NCBI GenBank assembly: GCA_030848705.1
Contig: CM061243.1
Span: 113,918,674 to 113,982,673 of the forward strand
DNA length: 64,000 nt
From: Heracleum sosnowskyi
Lineage: Eukaryota; Streptophyta; Magnoliopsida; Apiales; Apiaceae
Reading direction: 5' to 3'
The position numbers and the translations under genes were made by a program. The notes beneath the pieces are model-generated. The model ran no database searches and had not been told where the DNA came from. It saw only the letters and a list, made by a program, of their open reading frames with translations. Numbering within the stretch: the stretch's first letter is position 1; each line of letters begins with the position of its first letter. This document shows positions 25,495-37,900 of the stretch, piece after piece.

Positions 25495-26725
25495 TTAAGT
25501 AAGACACAATGTCAGCAGCATCAATGGACAATTGCCATCTATGACCTCCAAAAGCTTTGCTTATTATCTTATGAGCTATCATTCACTCGAATCATAAATC
25601 TTGTTTCTATTTGTAGTATAGCATATAGGTTTATGGAATTTATCATATTCATATCTACACATTGGAAAATTACAGTATGGTATCAATTTTGGTTATTTCC
25701 TGCATAGTATTTTAACAGAATCTATTCTATTAACTTGTGATGTCTTTATATTCCCAAACACCCTGGTAAGAATGAAATTAAGGGATGAGACAAATATTTC
25801 AATTTGTAAAGATATTAAAATTTGCAAGTTTGCTTAAACATGAGAAGGGGGAATGAAGTGTGGTTATTAAGAGTTTAATCGAGGTTAACAAAAAAATATT
25901 AACAAAATTAAAACAATTATTTGTGAAGATACCTAATGCTTACTATTTACATTTTTTTATTCCTTTAATATCTTTTATTATTTAATTCCATAATTTGTTA
26001 TATGTTTTGAAATTAGTCGAAAACTTGAAATAAATATATATCAGGAACAGAGGATATTCAAGTGTCCCTCTAACAAAAGACATGACAGGTACTAGCATCA
26101 GATTAATGTTTTGGGAATGCCGGAATGGTCTCCAATCCATAGGCAGCATCTATCAAGATAATTTTGTGCCGAATAAATACACTTGTGTGCATGTTTACAA
26201 ATCCTCAGTCCTCAAGATGGTGTTATAATATTGGCTAGATAATATGCTGGTATAACATGAAAATCAACCGGCATTATTGAAATGGAAGTTTGAAACTTCT
26301 GTTCAAATTGAGATCTTCTCATTCAAAGATTCAGAAAAATTATAAAGAAGTTTCTGGGAAAATGCTGAAGGCCATAGGTAGGTTGTTGAGATTTTCGTAT
26401 TTTTGGATTTTTCGAAAAGATTGTGCAAGAAACACTTTTTTATTATCGATGTTCTGATACAAATGTAGTAGATAATTTACACACATGCACACACAGATCA
26501 CAGATGTGTGTGTATTCTGAACATGGCCAGTTCAGAGTAACAAATAATTAATCCCTGCAACAGATAACAAAAATTGGTAGGCTCACTTGGCTATATAGGC
26601 AGAGTTCAATAGACATATGGAAAGGAACTATCTATTCTACAACTAAAATTGAAAGCATTCATCTACTGCTTTGAGCTACACCTTATATTTACCAAAAAAG
26701 GAGGAATTTTTTTAAGAAAGTAATA
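25495..26725. other. EXS 3' region and DUF1442 upstream region
   Basis: The EXS 3' untranslated region probably covers the first 200-250 bp (AT-rich, no exact cleavage signal chosen). The rest holds no reading frame or repeat that I recognise, apart from a short CACACA/TGTGTG stretch near 26480-26515. Confidence 0.5.
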
Positions 26726-27474
26726 ATGGCTTGCTGGTCTGCTGAAAATGCCACTAAAGCATACCTCCAAACTATAAAATTGGTAAGTTTGACAGGTACT
26801 GTACAATAATTTCTTTTTAGTTTCCGTTATGTTCATCTATTTAACTTCAATTTATCGTTGAATTTATGCAGGGAATGAATGCTAAAGAACCGAATGTAGG
26901 TGAGTTCATATCTGCATTTGCTGCAGGAAACAACGCGCAACTGATGGTAATTGCATGCGCCACTACAGCAGGGTGCACCACAGTAGGGCTTAATGCTGCA
27001 GCTTATCGGACTGGTGGACGAGTCATCTGCATCGTACGTGGTAGCTCAGAACTTACTTCGTCAATCGATGCCCTTGGTTGCAATGCTAGTCGGGTTGAGT
27101 TTGTTATAGGGGAAGCTCAAACTTTGTTGTCAACCAAATATACAAATGCTGATCTTGTAGTCATAGACTGCAATATTGAAAACTATGAAGGGATATTTAA
27201 AGCAGCAGAAGTATTAACTACAAGGGGTGATCACGCTATTAATAATAAAATTGTATTAGGCTACAATGCACTTTTTTGCAACGATTTGTTGCGGTGGGAT
27301 GGCTCGAAAACACAATATTTACCAATTGGAGAAGGGTTGTTAATTAGAAGGATCGGTGCAAAGAGTGAGGAGAAGAGAAAAAGAAGTCATTGGATTGTTA
27401 GAGTAGATGAATGCACAGGTGAAGAGCATGTATTCAGAATCAGATCTCATCATAGAAGAGTTATCAAGGCTTAG
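26726..27474 (+). CDS. DUF1442 family protein
   Basis: Two exons, 26726-26782 and 26872-27474, give about 219 aa. Exon 1 encodes MACWSAENATKAYLQTIKL, which with exon 2 (GMNAKEPNVGEFISAFAAGN) matches the amino end of the plant DUF1442 family, and the full length is normal for it. A Rossmann-like stretch with MVIACATTAGCTTVGLNAAA and ADLVVIDCN is consistent with the family's placement near SAM-dependent methyltransferases, but no catalytic activity is shown by the sequence. The start ATG was chosen because exon 1 supplies the conserved opening that a downstream ATG in exon 2 would lose. The carboxyl end is basic. A broken copy of its 3' end lies at 40236-40345. Confidence 0.9.
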
Positions 27475-27949
27475 AAAATTATAATGTAAACTGTTTTCGC
27501 TAGATGTCTATAATGTAAATGGTAAGTTTCAACCGCGATCCTACCTACGTTGCCTTATCTTACCTGGCTATATACTAAAGCTTCAAATTTAGCTTCAAAT
27601 ATTTACTTGTAATTTACTAAAGCTTCAAGTCGTGAACATATTGTTTATCACAAATCAAGCTAATGTGTTGCCTGTTTAGATTCCATGCCATAACTTACGG
27701 GGATTGCATGATAAACTACAAAAATAACATCAAAAAAAATCCCACACTGGGTATCCCCAGTTTATTTGCTTAAACCTGTCTGCTGATAAACCAGACAACA
27801 TGTATATATAGAGGTCTTGAACCGAACATTGTCAATACTCAATAGGAAAGTAATTTGTAGAGAAATCACAGCCTGGTTCTAAAGGACTCTGTATTGTTTG
27901 TCATCCCTCTAACATCTGTGCAATTCCATCACACCATTTTTGCCATTGG
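27475..27949. other. DUF1442 3' region and intergenic
   Basis: Probably the 3' untranslated region for the first 100-200 bp. Part of the remainder (from about 27860) is a block with a diverged copy at 39850-40130. No gene is seen. Confidence 0.5.
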
Positions 27950-27954
27950 AGTTA

Positions 27955-28200
27955 AACTGATAGTAAAAACCGGAGAATGGGACTGTCTTCACTATCACAA
28001 AAAATTGCTGACATAGTGACATCATTAGTAACCACATTATCTCTATATTTAATGTCTATCTGAGGTGCTGCTTTCGGATCATAACACTCATCAGGGTGCT
28101 GTCCATACATATGGTCATCCAGAAAACACACTTTATTGGCAAACGTCTCACATACATATGTATCTTTTGCATGAGCTCCTCTTCCTGAAGCTATTTTATT
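27955..28200 (-). pseudogene. unidentified gene fragment on the minus strand
   Basis: Read on the minus strand, an acceptor-like TAG near 28190 opens a frame of about 75 codons with phrases such as ETFANKVCFLDDHMYGQ and NDVTMSAIFCDSEDSP, ending in TAA near 27955. A diverged, frame-broken copy occurs at about 39880-40130, which shows the sequence has been duplicated and suggests a terminal exon of a lost gene. I do not recognise the family. It could be chance, since the frame is short. Its upstream side is interrupted by the transposon starting at 28398. Confidence 0.3.
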
Positions 28201-28397
28201 CTCACTCCTAATTCAGAATTTGTGGCAGTTAAGCCTTCAGCTCTTTAGTCTTGGATGCTTCCGGCCATCTCTGATCTCATTATCAAGCGCAATGATGTGT
28301 GCATGTCTGTTTGCCGTTCCCTGTAATGATCTCACTATTTAGCACTTTACATTTTTTTCCTCTAAAATCTTGAGTTATTCAATTAGGATTTAAAAAA

Positions 28398-31300
28398 TTA
28401 ACTCCTTATATATAAGAGGGAGATATTATCCAAAACTTTGTACTACCAAAAGTATATGATCCGTTGGATTATAAAACTATAAATATTCAAATAGATGAGA
28501 ACCGTTAGATATAATATTAAAAATTGTATTTGATTAATAATAGGATAGTATTTAAATACTAAAAGGTGTATTTTGATAATTTAAACCAATTATAAATAGG
28601 TTTTCTATATTGAATAAAAATCTTTATTTAAAAAATCGTAATTATCTTTTCTCTTTAGTTTATGGATAGTTCCAGTTACATAATAATTATTAAACCATCA
28701 TTAAATTAAAGATAATTTTGTTAGCTTCGCGTGAGCTGTAAAATTGTTAAAATCTGTTGTCTAAAACTCAAGATAGAGCCCAAACATAAAGTGATTATCT
28801 AAATTTTAATAATTTTTTTTAATTTAAACCAATTATAAATAGGTTTTCTATATTGAATAGAATCTTTATGTAAAAAATCGTAATTATCTTTTCTCTTTAG
28901 TTTATGGATAGTTTCAGTTAGATAATAATTATTAAACCATCATTAAATTAAAGATAATTTTGTTAGCTTCGCGTGGGCTGTACCAAACAGTAAAGTGATT
29001 ATCTAAATTTTAATAATTCTTTTTTATTATTGTAGCACCAATTTAATTTTTTTCCTAATTCTTTTAAATTTATAAATTCTATGTTTATTTCAATAAAATA
29101 TTAAAATCAATTTAAGAAAAAATTAAAATCGATATGGTCCGTGTACGACCACTATACGACCAAATTAATTATTACAGTTAGATCTTAAATAGATCTTAAA
29201 TAGATCGATGAGAATTGTTAGATCTAATATTAAAAAGTGTATCTGATTAATAATAGAATTATATTTAAATACTAAAAAGTGTATTTTGATAATTTAAAAT
29301 TTTTCTATGTAAAAATTCTTAAATATCTTTTCTATTTAATTTATGTATAGTTCGAGTTAGATAATAATTGTTAAACCAAATCTCAGATAACAATTCATAT
29401 CGATTACAATATTAAAATTATCAATATAATGCTTATGTATATCATATAACAATGATACATTGGACCCTGCGTTATAAGAGACTTAGGAGATACATGAATA
29501 AATTTAAACATTTTTTTTCTTAAGGAAGATAACAATTTGATTAATCCAATTTATAATTATATTATTTTACATATAACAAACATAAAAGGATAATATCAAA
29601 ATATTATTAAAATATTGAGGGTTTCATATTCATAAACAATAATTTTGAATATAATACTTAACCATCTTTTCTTTTCTGTTTATGGGTAGGTCAACTGGTC
29701 AAGTTAGATAATAATTATTAAATCATCATTAAATTAAAGATAATTTCGTTAGTTTCACCTGGGTTGTAAAATCGTCAAAATTCAATTTCTAAAACTCAGG
29801 ATAGAACCCAAATAGTAAAGTAAGTATCTAAATTTTAATAAATATTTTTTATAATTGTAGCACCAATTTATTTATTTTTCCACTAATTCTTTTAAATATA
29901 GAAATTTTATCTTTATTTCAATAAAGTATTACAATAAATTAAGAACAAATTCAAATCGATAAAGACTATAATAATATGAGAGTAAAATTTTATATAATCA
30001 TAACATAATTTTTATTATGTTTAATAATTTTAATGTAATAATGTATTTTAAAATTTTATATACACTATAAATAAAATCGAAACATTAAAAATAAAAGTAG
30101 TTAGTAAGATACTTATATCAGTATGTACTTGATATCCTTATTATATTAAACTCTTTTATATAATAAACATAATATGGATTTATCCAAAATTTTGATCGTG
30201 ACAACCAAATTAATAAGGACTATTAGATCTTAACTAGATAAATGAAAATCGTTTGATCAAATATTTAAAAAGTGTATTTTATTTATAATAGTATTATATT
30301 TAAATTCTAAAAAGTGTATTTTGATAATTTAAACCAAATATACCCAATATAAATAAGTTTTCTATATTGAATAGAATTCTCCATGTAAAAACTTCGTGAC
30401 TTTCTTTTCTGGACAATTCCAGTTTGATAAAAATTGTTAAACCATCTTTTAATTAAAAATAATTTAATTATGGTGTAAAATCGTCAAAATCTGATTTTTA
30501 AAACACAAGATAAAGCCCAAATCAGTAAAGTGAGTATTTAAATTCTAATAATGATTATTATGTCATCATTATTTTAACGCCAATTTAATTACTTTTTTCT
30601 AACTATTTTAAATTTAGAAATCTATGTTCAAAAATTAAAATCAACCTAAGAAAAATTCAAATCAACAAAGAATATAATAATACGAGGATAAAATTTTATA
30701 AAATTGTGCATATTTTTTATCCTATTTTATTAAGTTATAGATCATAACTAATCAAATATAATTTATTATTAAATAATAAATTATACGCAAATGGTGATTT
30801 TGTTTTATAAGCACAATCCGAGCATAGAGACCTAATTTCATTATTAGCAGGACTATATTCATATTAAAAAAAACCGTATTTTGAAATTGTAGACTCAGCT
30901 ACAGAACAGACCTAACTTTTTTAACCTATATACATTGTAAATTATTAAATTCGAAACTTTAAAAGTTTGTTAATCAATTAGTATAGTACTTTTCTGAAAA
31001 ATCGTACTTTACAAAAAATATTATCAAACAACCTATGTCTGAAAGAAAAAAAAAAGAATTTTTTTTTTCAAAAAAAAAACCTGTAAATTTTAATATGTTG
31101 TTGGTAGATTCAAATCTTAGATCATTCTACATGATAATTTTACTGTTATATGTAACGTTTCTCAACAATTTAATTTTAAAGATCCAACGATTATGAATTA
31201 AGTGATCAAACAAAGCGATCACACTTATAAGAAACCTTTCATTATTTAGTCTTTAATATAATAACATAGATATTTATGGGATATACTATAAAAAAAATGA

Positions 31301-32246
31301 ATTTTATACAGAATTTTGATCGTCACGGTGTACTACTTTAAAAGAAGAACTATTACAAAAAAATATATATATTAATTGATAATTTATTTTCACAAAAGTT
31401 TAAAGTTCCAGCATCATTAACATATTACAAAAAAGAGTATATTATATTTTAGCAATAAATATTTAAAAAAATTAAAAATTAAAAAAATTATAAATATTAA
31501 GAAAAATTAATGATGTTATCCCGGTAGTTTGGTCCTAAATACCGCCAAAACATTCTCAACCGTTAGATCCAATACTTTTAAAAATAGATGATCAAGATTA
31601 TATCATATAAAAAGAAATTATCATCTAAAAATGATATAAGTTAAAAGATATTATATTATGATTGGATTTTCCAAAAGTTAAAACATAAAAATAGTTGTAA
31701 TTAAATAAGGAAACTCATTTATAACCAAAATAATAAAAATCGTTTAATCTTAAATAGATAGGTGAAAACCGTTAGATTTAACATTAAAACCTGTATTTTG
31801 TTAATAAAGATTATTCTAATAATCTAAACTACATATAAGTTAAGTAAATTTCCTAAATCGAATAGAATTCTCAAAATTAAATTTCGTCACTTTATTCTCT
31901 TTTTAGTTTTATAATAGTTTTTAATTGAAAAAAAAACAATTAAACCACAACTAAATTAAAGATTATTTTGTGAATTTCATGTGAACCGTAACTTTTATAA
32001 CTCAATATAAACAAATATTAAATTGAGCGTGTAAAATGTAATAAATATGAAATTTTTAACTATAATTTATTTGGCTAAATCTTTTTAACAATAATTTAAT
32101 CATGTAAACTAATAACTTTTAAATATTAAAATATTCATAAATAAATATAATTATAAATATTAAAAAAACAATCGTTTGTTGCATCGTAATAAAAATATAA
32201 TTATAAACAGAATAATTATAAATAAAATTTAAGTAACCGTGCATCG
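28398..32246 (+). mobile_element. AT-rich Helitron-like element, third copy
   Basis: Follows 5785-9653 in the same orientation from TTAACTCCTTATATATAA through to GTAACCGTGCATCG, including the internal duplicated unit (28570-28815 and 28830-29020) and the second 5'-like phrase near 30150. The 3' hairpin is broken: after CCGTGCATCG the pairing arm is missing and CTAG is replaced by CTATAG. It has several small indels relative to the other copy and is somewhat shorter. No coding capacity. Confidence 0.7.
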
Positions 32247-32908
32247 GGCTATAGTATTTTAAAATCTGGCTAATCCTTTAAAATCCCATGTATTAAAAAT
32301 ACCATTGATCTATTGATTTATTTATTTTTAAAAATCCGGCTAAATTTTATGATATTTTGAAGGATCGGTCCCGAACACCAGACATTCCACAAAAATCAGT
32401 GAACTCTACATCAATTTTATGAGATTTCACATAGCTCTTGCCAAATTCTGCTTAGAATAAATCTAAGAACTTTATGAGATTTCACATAGCTCTTACCACA
32501 ACAACTGATAGAAGAGATTGTGTCACGTACCAGTCCTGTGGATGCATGTGGGACGCTATCAGTAGTGTCAAAAAATTTCTTTCGCAGCAAACTCCGACCA
32601 CGTTTGGGAGAGATTTCTGCCACTTGACAACATCTCTTGTCCGACGGTGTCAGATCAGTGGAGGATTCATGACTATCCTTGGGAAAAGATTGATTCAGAT
32701 ATTCTGCATGCTTTTCCTGGCTCCGTAGCATTTCTGGTACATTTATGTACCATTTTTGCGAAAATGATACAGCTGGGTTGAACATTAATGCAAAAATGGT
32801 ACAGGGCGCCACGGCCTGTGGCAACCCGAGCTAGAGGGCGCCACGACCTGTGGCAACCCTAGCAAAGGTTGCCACGGCCTTGCTAGGGTTGGCACGGGCC
32901 GTGGCAAC

Positions 32909-33555
32909 TAGAGCTGGCAATTTGATACACGACACGTGAACACGGTACGAACACGACACGGATAATTAGTGTTTGGGTGCAAAAATTTGGTACACGGACA
33001 CGAAAGTACACGAACACGAAAAAACACGAATACAATTAGTGTCGGGTTTGGGTTTTCACAATAGGTACACGACACGAAACGAAAGTACACGAATTAATGA
33101 AGTAAATAAATAATTTTAAAAAATATATATTATTTATAGTATTGCATATTTAGAAAATATATAAGGAATTACATATGAACAATAAATAAAAGTTTCATGA
33201 CTAATTAGAAGTAAGTTATACATTTATATATAAGAAGTATACATTTATATATATAAGTTATATTTACAAATTTTTGTAAAATTGTATGTATTACATATTT
33301 AATACACATTTCATAAAAATTTACATAATTAAAATAGTTTTATAATATATAAATTTTAATTTAATTAAATTTATATTTTTGTTTAATGTACACGAATACG
33401 ACACGTAAACTACACGACACGTTTTGAATTGGATATGTGTTTCAAATTTAGTACACGAATTCAAAACGGGTCGGATATGGGTTTTACATTAAGTACACGA
33501 AAACACGAAAGTACACGACATGAAAGTACACGACACGGTCCAATTACCAGGTCTA
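32909..33555. mobile_element. hAT-type non-autonomous element nested in the MULE
   Basis: The 647-bp element begins TAGAGCTGGCAATT and ends in the inverse AATTACCAGGTCTA, with subterminal ACACGACACG / CACGACACGG repeats. It is flanked by the exact 8-bp duplication GTGGCAAC (32901-32908 and 33556-33563), the hAT hallmark. It interrupts the inner edge of the left MULE terminal repeat. No transposase is encoded. Confidence 0.88.
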
Positions 33556-34161
33556 GTGGCAACCCCTCTATTTTTTTTTTTGCAACAAGTTTACTTAGTA
33601 AAAATTGCTTTTTAACAATCACTTTTGTAGGTTTATAAATTGTACTTGCAAAAAATATATTTTCATTTTCTTTGTTTTAAATTAAACTTGAACTGTTGTA
33701 CTTTGCTACTATCCAAAATTATAAAAAAAATATTAAGCGTAATTATGTAAAATTTTGGTCCAAAAACGATACCTACACAAAATTGTAATTTTTGAATAAT
33801 GATATTTTCAGACCCGAAAACGACTATAACAAAACCTTTAAAGTACTCAACATCTAGAAACATGATAATAATGCAAGTTTTATGTTACTGTTGACGTGAC
33901 TACACCACTTTTACATTTTCAAAACAATAATAAATTTGACCAAAGTGTGTTCTCACATCAAATTTACAATAAAGCAAAGTTGCAGGCACTGCAAATTTGA
34001 TTTTTTGGTTTTTCAGAGCTTTTCTGTTGGTTTTACAATAAAGTAAAGACGAGTGATCACATCAACAATAAAGTTGAGTTGTCACCTCACATCTCATAAT
34101 TTGCAGGCAAAAATAATGGACCTGTATTACTTTTGTGTAATAGAGATCAAAACTTTTTGTC

Positions 34162-34170
34162 TATAAATAG
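34162..34170 (+). promoter_or_regulatory. TATA box of the MULE transposase gene
   Basis: TATAAATAG lies about 360 bp before the transposase ATG and is followed by a pyrimidine-rich leader. A leader intron is plausible, with donor near 34312 (TCTG|GTAAAG) and acceptor TTTTACATCAG ending at 34520. Confidence 0.6.
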
Positions 34171-34525
34171 TTCTTCTCTCTTATGCATAATCATAGTTTT
34201 TCTCTCTTTTGTTTAATTGTGCCTTATCAGTACAGTTAGGATATCTTATCTTACACCACTACCAGCGAAGCCCTTTATCTTACACCACTGCAACAATATT
34301 GAAGAATTCTGGTAAAGGTTTGTAATCCTCCTTTACTTTTAGTTATTTCAGTTCCAATACAACATTAAGTTCCTTTTTTATTTGTATCAAACAAGTAATT
34401 AGTTGATATATATAATTCTAAAAAGAAATCAAAAGTTGTGGATAACTCTTCTCATATATATTTTCCATTTTTATATGTGTCTTTTTCACATATTTATATG
34501 CTGTATATGTTTTTACATCAGGAAA

Positions 34526-36174
34526 ATGGAAAGTTGTGTCAATGTGAATTTCTTTTGGGGTGGAAAAATAATTAGAAAAGATGATGATATAACATATTCC
34601 TTGGATCCAAAATGTATGCGTTATGTTATGTTCGGAACAACTTTTGAAGAATTCAAGGTAATTGTTTATGAGGTTATGAACATAAGTGACAATCATTGGA
34701 ATTTGAAAATAAGTTATAAACATCCAGAAATGGGTATCGGTAATGTCGTTAAGCGATATTACTTAGGTCATATTACTTCCAACGTGGATGTCGGACGCAG
34801 GATCACAAAAAAATCTCTGCAAGATTTATTGCAAATATTGTTAAACCACATGTAAGCTATTTATTCTCAACCATCATTGACATATGTTAAAAAACTTTTA
34901 TTGACTTTTTTTGTGTGGAATGTGTCGCAGGTTAGAGAATCACCAAATATCCGAGTGAAGACCATTATGACAATGGTTAATGACGAATTCAACCACTGTG
35001 TAAGTTACTGTAAAGCATGGAGAGACAAGCAGTTGGCTGTTGAGGAGGTCTACGGTAACTGGACTACCACATATGATGCACTACCACAGTTTTTCATGGT
35101 CATGGTACATGCCAATCCTGGGACTGTTGTTGTAATCGATGTTGTTCGTCATGAAACTGATAACAACAGTTCTGTTTGCAAACGGATTTTCTGGTGCCTT
35201 CACGCAATTATGGATGGTTGGCAACATGCCCGCCCGGTACTTTCGATTGATGGTACCTTCCTGATGGGAAAATATAACAGAAAATTATTGGTTGCAATGG
35301 GGGTGGATTCGAATAATCATCAATATCCAGTTTGTTATGCCTTGGTTGACGAAGAATCCGAGAGAAACTGGTCTTGGTTTCTGAAGTTGCTACGTCAACA
35401 TGTATGCAGGGACAGGTTAAATGTCTGCATAATTTCTGATCGTGCTGCTGGCATCCTAGCAGCGATGAGTAACCCGACTAATGGATTCACAACACCTCAC
35501 GGGATTCATAGGTTTTGTTTATTTCATGTCAGAAGTAACTTCTCCAGTAAACATCCCGGTGGAGAGTTAAAACAATTGATGTGGAAAGCTGGAACTACCC
35601 CCCAGTACAGAAAACACCAGGCATACATGAAGAGAATAAGCGCAATATCAGCCCCTGCTTTGCAATATCTAGCAGACATTAATCCAGAAATGTGGACCAT
35701 ATGTTACGATATTGGTGGTGCTCGTTATGGACAAGCCACGACAAACGTGATAGAAGGCTTCAATGGTAGCATAAGAATGGCTCATTTCCTTCCTGCTATG
35801 GCAATGATGGAGTATATCTTCTACAAGACTGTTAGAATTGTCAACACACAGCGAAACCAAACTGTCGATGCTATGCAGCGGGGTCAACAATTATGCCAAA
35901 GGACGGAGAATATGATAACCAGATATATGGAAAAGGTTAAATCACATACGGTGCATACATTCAGTAAACAACTAGGCATTTTCAAAGTTGTTACGCAACG
36001 CTATCGGGTTAAAGGAGGCACAAAGGGGGGGGGCGCACCCAAAATGTGGACATGAGTCAGCAAATATGCACTTGTGGAAAGTGGATTTGCCACCATTTGC
36101 CTTGTTCTCCTGTATTGGCCGGTTGTTTGGCAACCTTTGCTAGGGTTGCCACGGGCCGTGGCAACCTTTGCTAG
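34526..36174 (+). pseudogene. MULE transposase (MuDR-like), two frame breaks
   Basis: Exon 1 starts at ATG 34526 and ends at CAT (34851); exon 2 starts at 34931 after a 79-bp intron. The core matches the MULE transposase domain, with acidic residues at codons 35249 (SIDGTF), 35438 (IISDRAAG) and 35753 (TNVIEGFNG), a likely DDE triad. A SWIM-type zinc finger (CTCGKWICHHLPC, with S where CSH is usual afterwards reads CSP) follows at 36076-36120, in another frame. The frame breaks fall at a seven-A run (34807-34813) and a nine-G run (36025-36033); each is explained by a single-base length change. The first break replaces the exon 1 end by a stop inside the intron, the second gives TGA at 36053-36055. 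It would cut and paste MULE ends from the nucleus if intact. Confidence 0.85.
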
Positions 36175-36430
36175 GGTTGCCACAGGCCGTGGCGCCCTTT
36201 GCTAGGGTTGCCACAGGTCGTGGCGCCCCCTAGCTCGGGTTGCCACAGGCCGTGGCGCCCTGTACCATTTTTGCAATGTTGAACCCAGCTGTACCATTTT
36301 CGTAAAAATGGTACATAAATGTACCAGAAATGCTACGGAGCCTGCTTTTCCTACCAAGAAAGATTTGTATCTTTATCTTTCGGACAATCCTTTATTAACT
36401 GATGATGATGGTGATACCGTAATTAATTAT

Positions 36431-37284
36431 AGAAAAATACTAAGGGTACAAAATTGGAATATTCGAAATTGGTTACAAAATGTTCGAAATTGGTTACAAA
36501 ATGTTCGAAACAGGTGTAAGGTCTTGATTTGTTACAACAATCTATACTACCGAAACATTGAAACATACCACGGGCAATTACCTTTAAACTAAAACATTGA
36601 AACTTGATTTTTTCTATTTAATAAATAATAAAATAATATAAAAATAGTAACTAACTGATTGTATTTTATAATTAAAACATTTTTTTTTCTAACAAAATCT
36701 ACTCCTCCAAAAATACCACGGGCAATTACCTTTAAACTAAAACATATTACCTTTTATATTTCTTCTCACTAAAAATTTTCTTTTCCAAAAATATGAGGTG
36801 TAACCCTTACTTAATTATTTCAAAACCTATTCTAATTCTTTTAATTATTTAAAAAAACTTAGCTGTTTTAACATGCCAACGTATTTTTTTAACAAATACA
36901 ATTAATGTAATTAAAACACTTCTAAAAATATAGTTACTTTTTTTAAACAAGACATGTTAGCTTTTCTATGTACAATTTATATAATTAAAACACTTCTAAA
37001 AATATCATGGGTAGTTATTTTTTTTTAATTAAAACATGTTACATTTTCTGTTTGTCCTTCTTATTAATAAATATAGTATAGATTATTTTAATAAATAATA
37101 AAATAATATTAATAAGGCCTCATTTATCTTTCTCAGCCTCATTTGTATTAATTTTTTTATGTTCCAATTAATATTTAAGTTTCTCATTTTATAATTTATC
37201 ATATTTAATTTTATTTTTTATTTAATATTTTTTGTTCTCATTAATTTTTTTAATTTATCAATTTTTTAATCTTTTTTGATGGTT
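36431..37284. other. intergenic after the PP2-B remnant, likely inside a Helitron
   Basis: Contains a small tandem repeat (GTTCGAAATTGGTTACAAAAT, 36462-36505) and two copies of ACCACGGGCAATTACCTTTAAACTAAAACAT-like sequence (36568 and 36717). The rest is AT-rich without genes. Part probably belongs to the Helitron ending at 37310, whose 5' end I could not place. Confidence 0.45.
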
Positions 37285-37310
37285 CGTGCCTTGCACGGGT
37301 TATAGACTAG
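37285..37310 (+). mobile_element. Helitron 3' terminus
   Basis: Hairpin CGTGC-CTT-GCACG (37285-37297), nine bases, CTAG (37307-37310) and T. The ending resembles that at 9627-9653 (GCACGG..TATA.) and may be of a related family. The rest of the element is not delimited. Confidence 0.6.
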
Positions 37311-37900
37311 TATTAATAAGAACTAATTAATTAAAACATTTAATATTGTCATGTCACCCATGAAACATCATTTTGGTACAAAATTTTTTTACCTAATTTT
37401 AGACGGGGTATGAGCCTATGAGGTGACCATGATGCTTCCAAAAACATTCACAAATCTCATATAATTTTAATTTTTTATATATTCATTAATAATATTGTTC
37501 CTTAAAACCTAAAATGCTATCCATATTTTTGTCTTTAAATTTTTTATGTAAAGTTTATCCCCTCCAGATTTTTTTTTGGTTCCGTCCCTGAGTTGACTTG
37601 ATCGTCTCCAATTTGCCAGGATTTAAAAACCATAAACGGATATATAGAGGTGTAGAAGTATTAGTTTTAAGGGGGTGAGCTTAACGATAATAAAATTGTA
37701 CTACGATATACTCCTAAAAATATTAAAGGTCCTTATTTGTACACACTAATTAATTACCCAAACTGGCTTAAACTATATTCTTATTTGATAATGCTTAAAA
37801 TATATATACTTGTGATTCGTATAAAAAAAAGTTTAAAAAAAAAAACCCTAAGAGCATACTCGCAATATACAATACTCCTACAGCCCCCAAACTGCTTCTA
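37311..37900. other. upstream region of the PP2-B gene
   Basis: AT-rich, no repeats or genes recognised. The promoter presumably lies here; a TATA-like AAAATATATATAC occurs at 37797-37809, about 95 bp before the ATG. Confidence 0.4.

Larger units (their letters stand above)
32719..36342 (+). mobile_element. Mutator-like element (MULE), 3.6 kb
   Basis: Both ends read GGCTCCGTAGCATTTCTGG inward and are flanked by a perfect 10-bp duplication TGCTTTTCCT (32709-32718 and 36343-36352), in the 9-11 bp range typical of MULEs. Terminal inverted repeats run about 190 bp (about 32719-32908 and 36130-36342), differing by few substitutions and one roughly 30-bp repeat unit. They contain repeated near-palindromes such as TTGCCACGGGCCGTGGCAA. 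The element carries a promoter, a frameshifted transposase and a nested hAT-type element. Confidence 0.92.
32470..36430 (+). pseudogene. PP2-B F-box paralogue, exon 1 remnant split by a MULE
   Basis: 32495-32718 and 36343-36430 together match exon 1 of the intact gene at 37901-38212: the blocks for EEILSRTSP, NSDHVWEKFLP, DPWKKIDSD and HAFPTKKDLYL are all recognisable at DNA level. Small indels put the left part in several frames, and the expected amino end is replaced by a duplicated phrase (TTATGAGATTTCACATAGCTC at 32418 and 32474). The PP2 exons 2 and 3 are absent. The MULE at 32719-36342 separates the two parts, with TGCTTTTCCT repeated on both sides. Whether the gene was already dead before insertion cannot be told. 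Confidence 0.8.
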
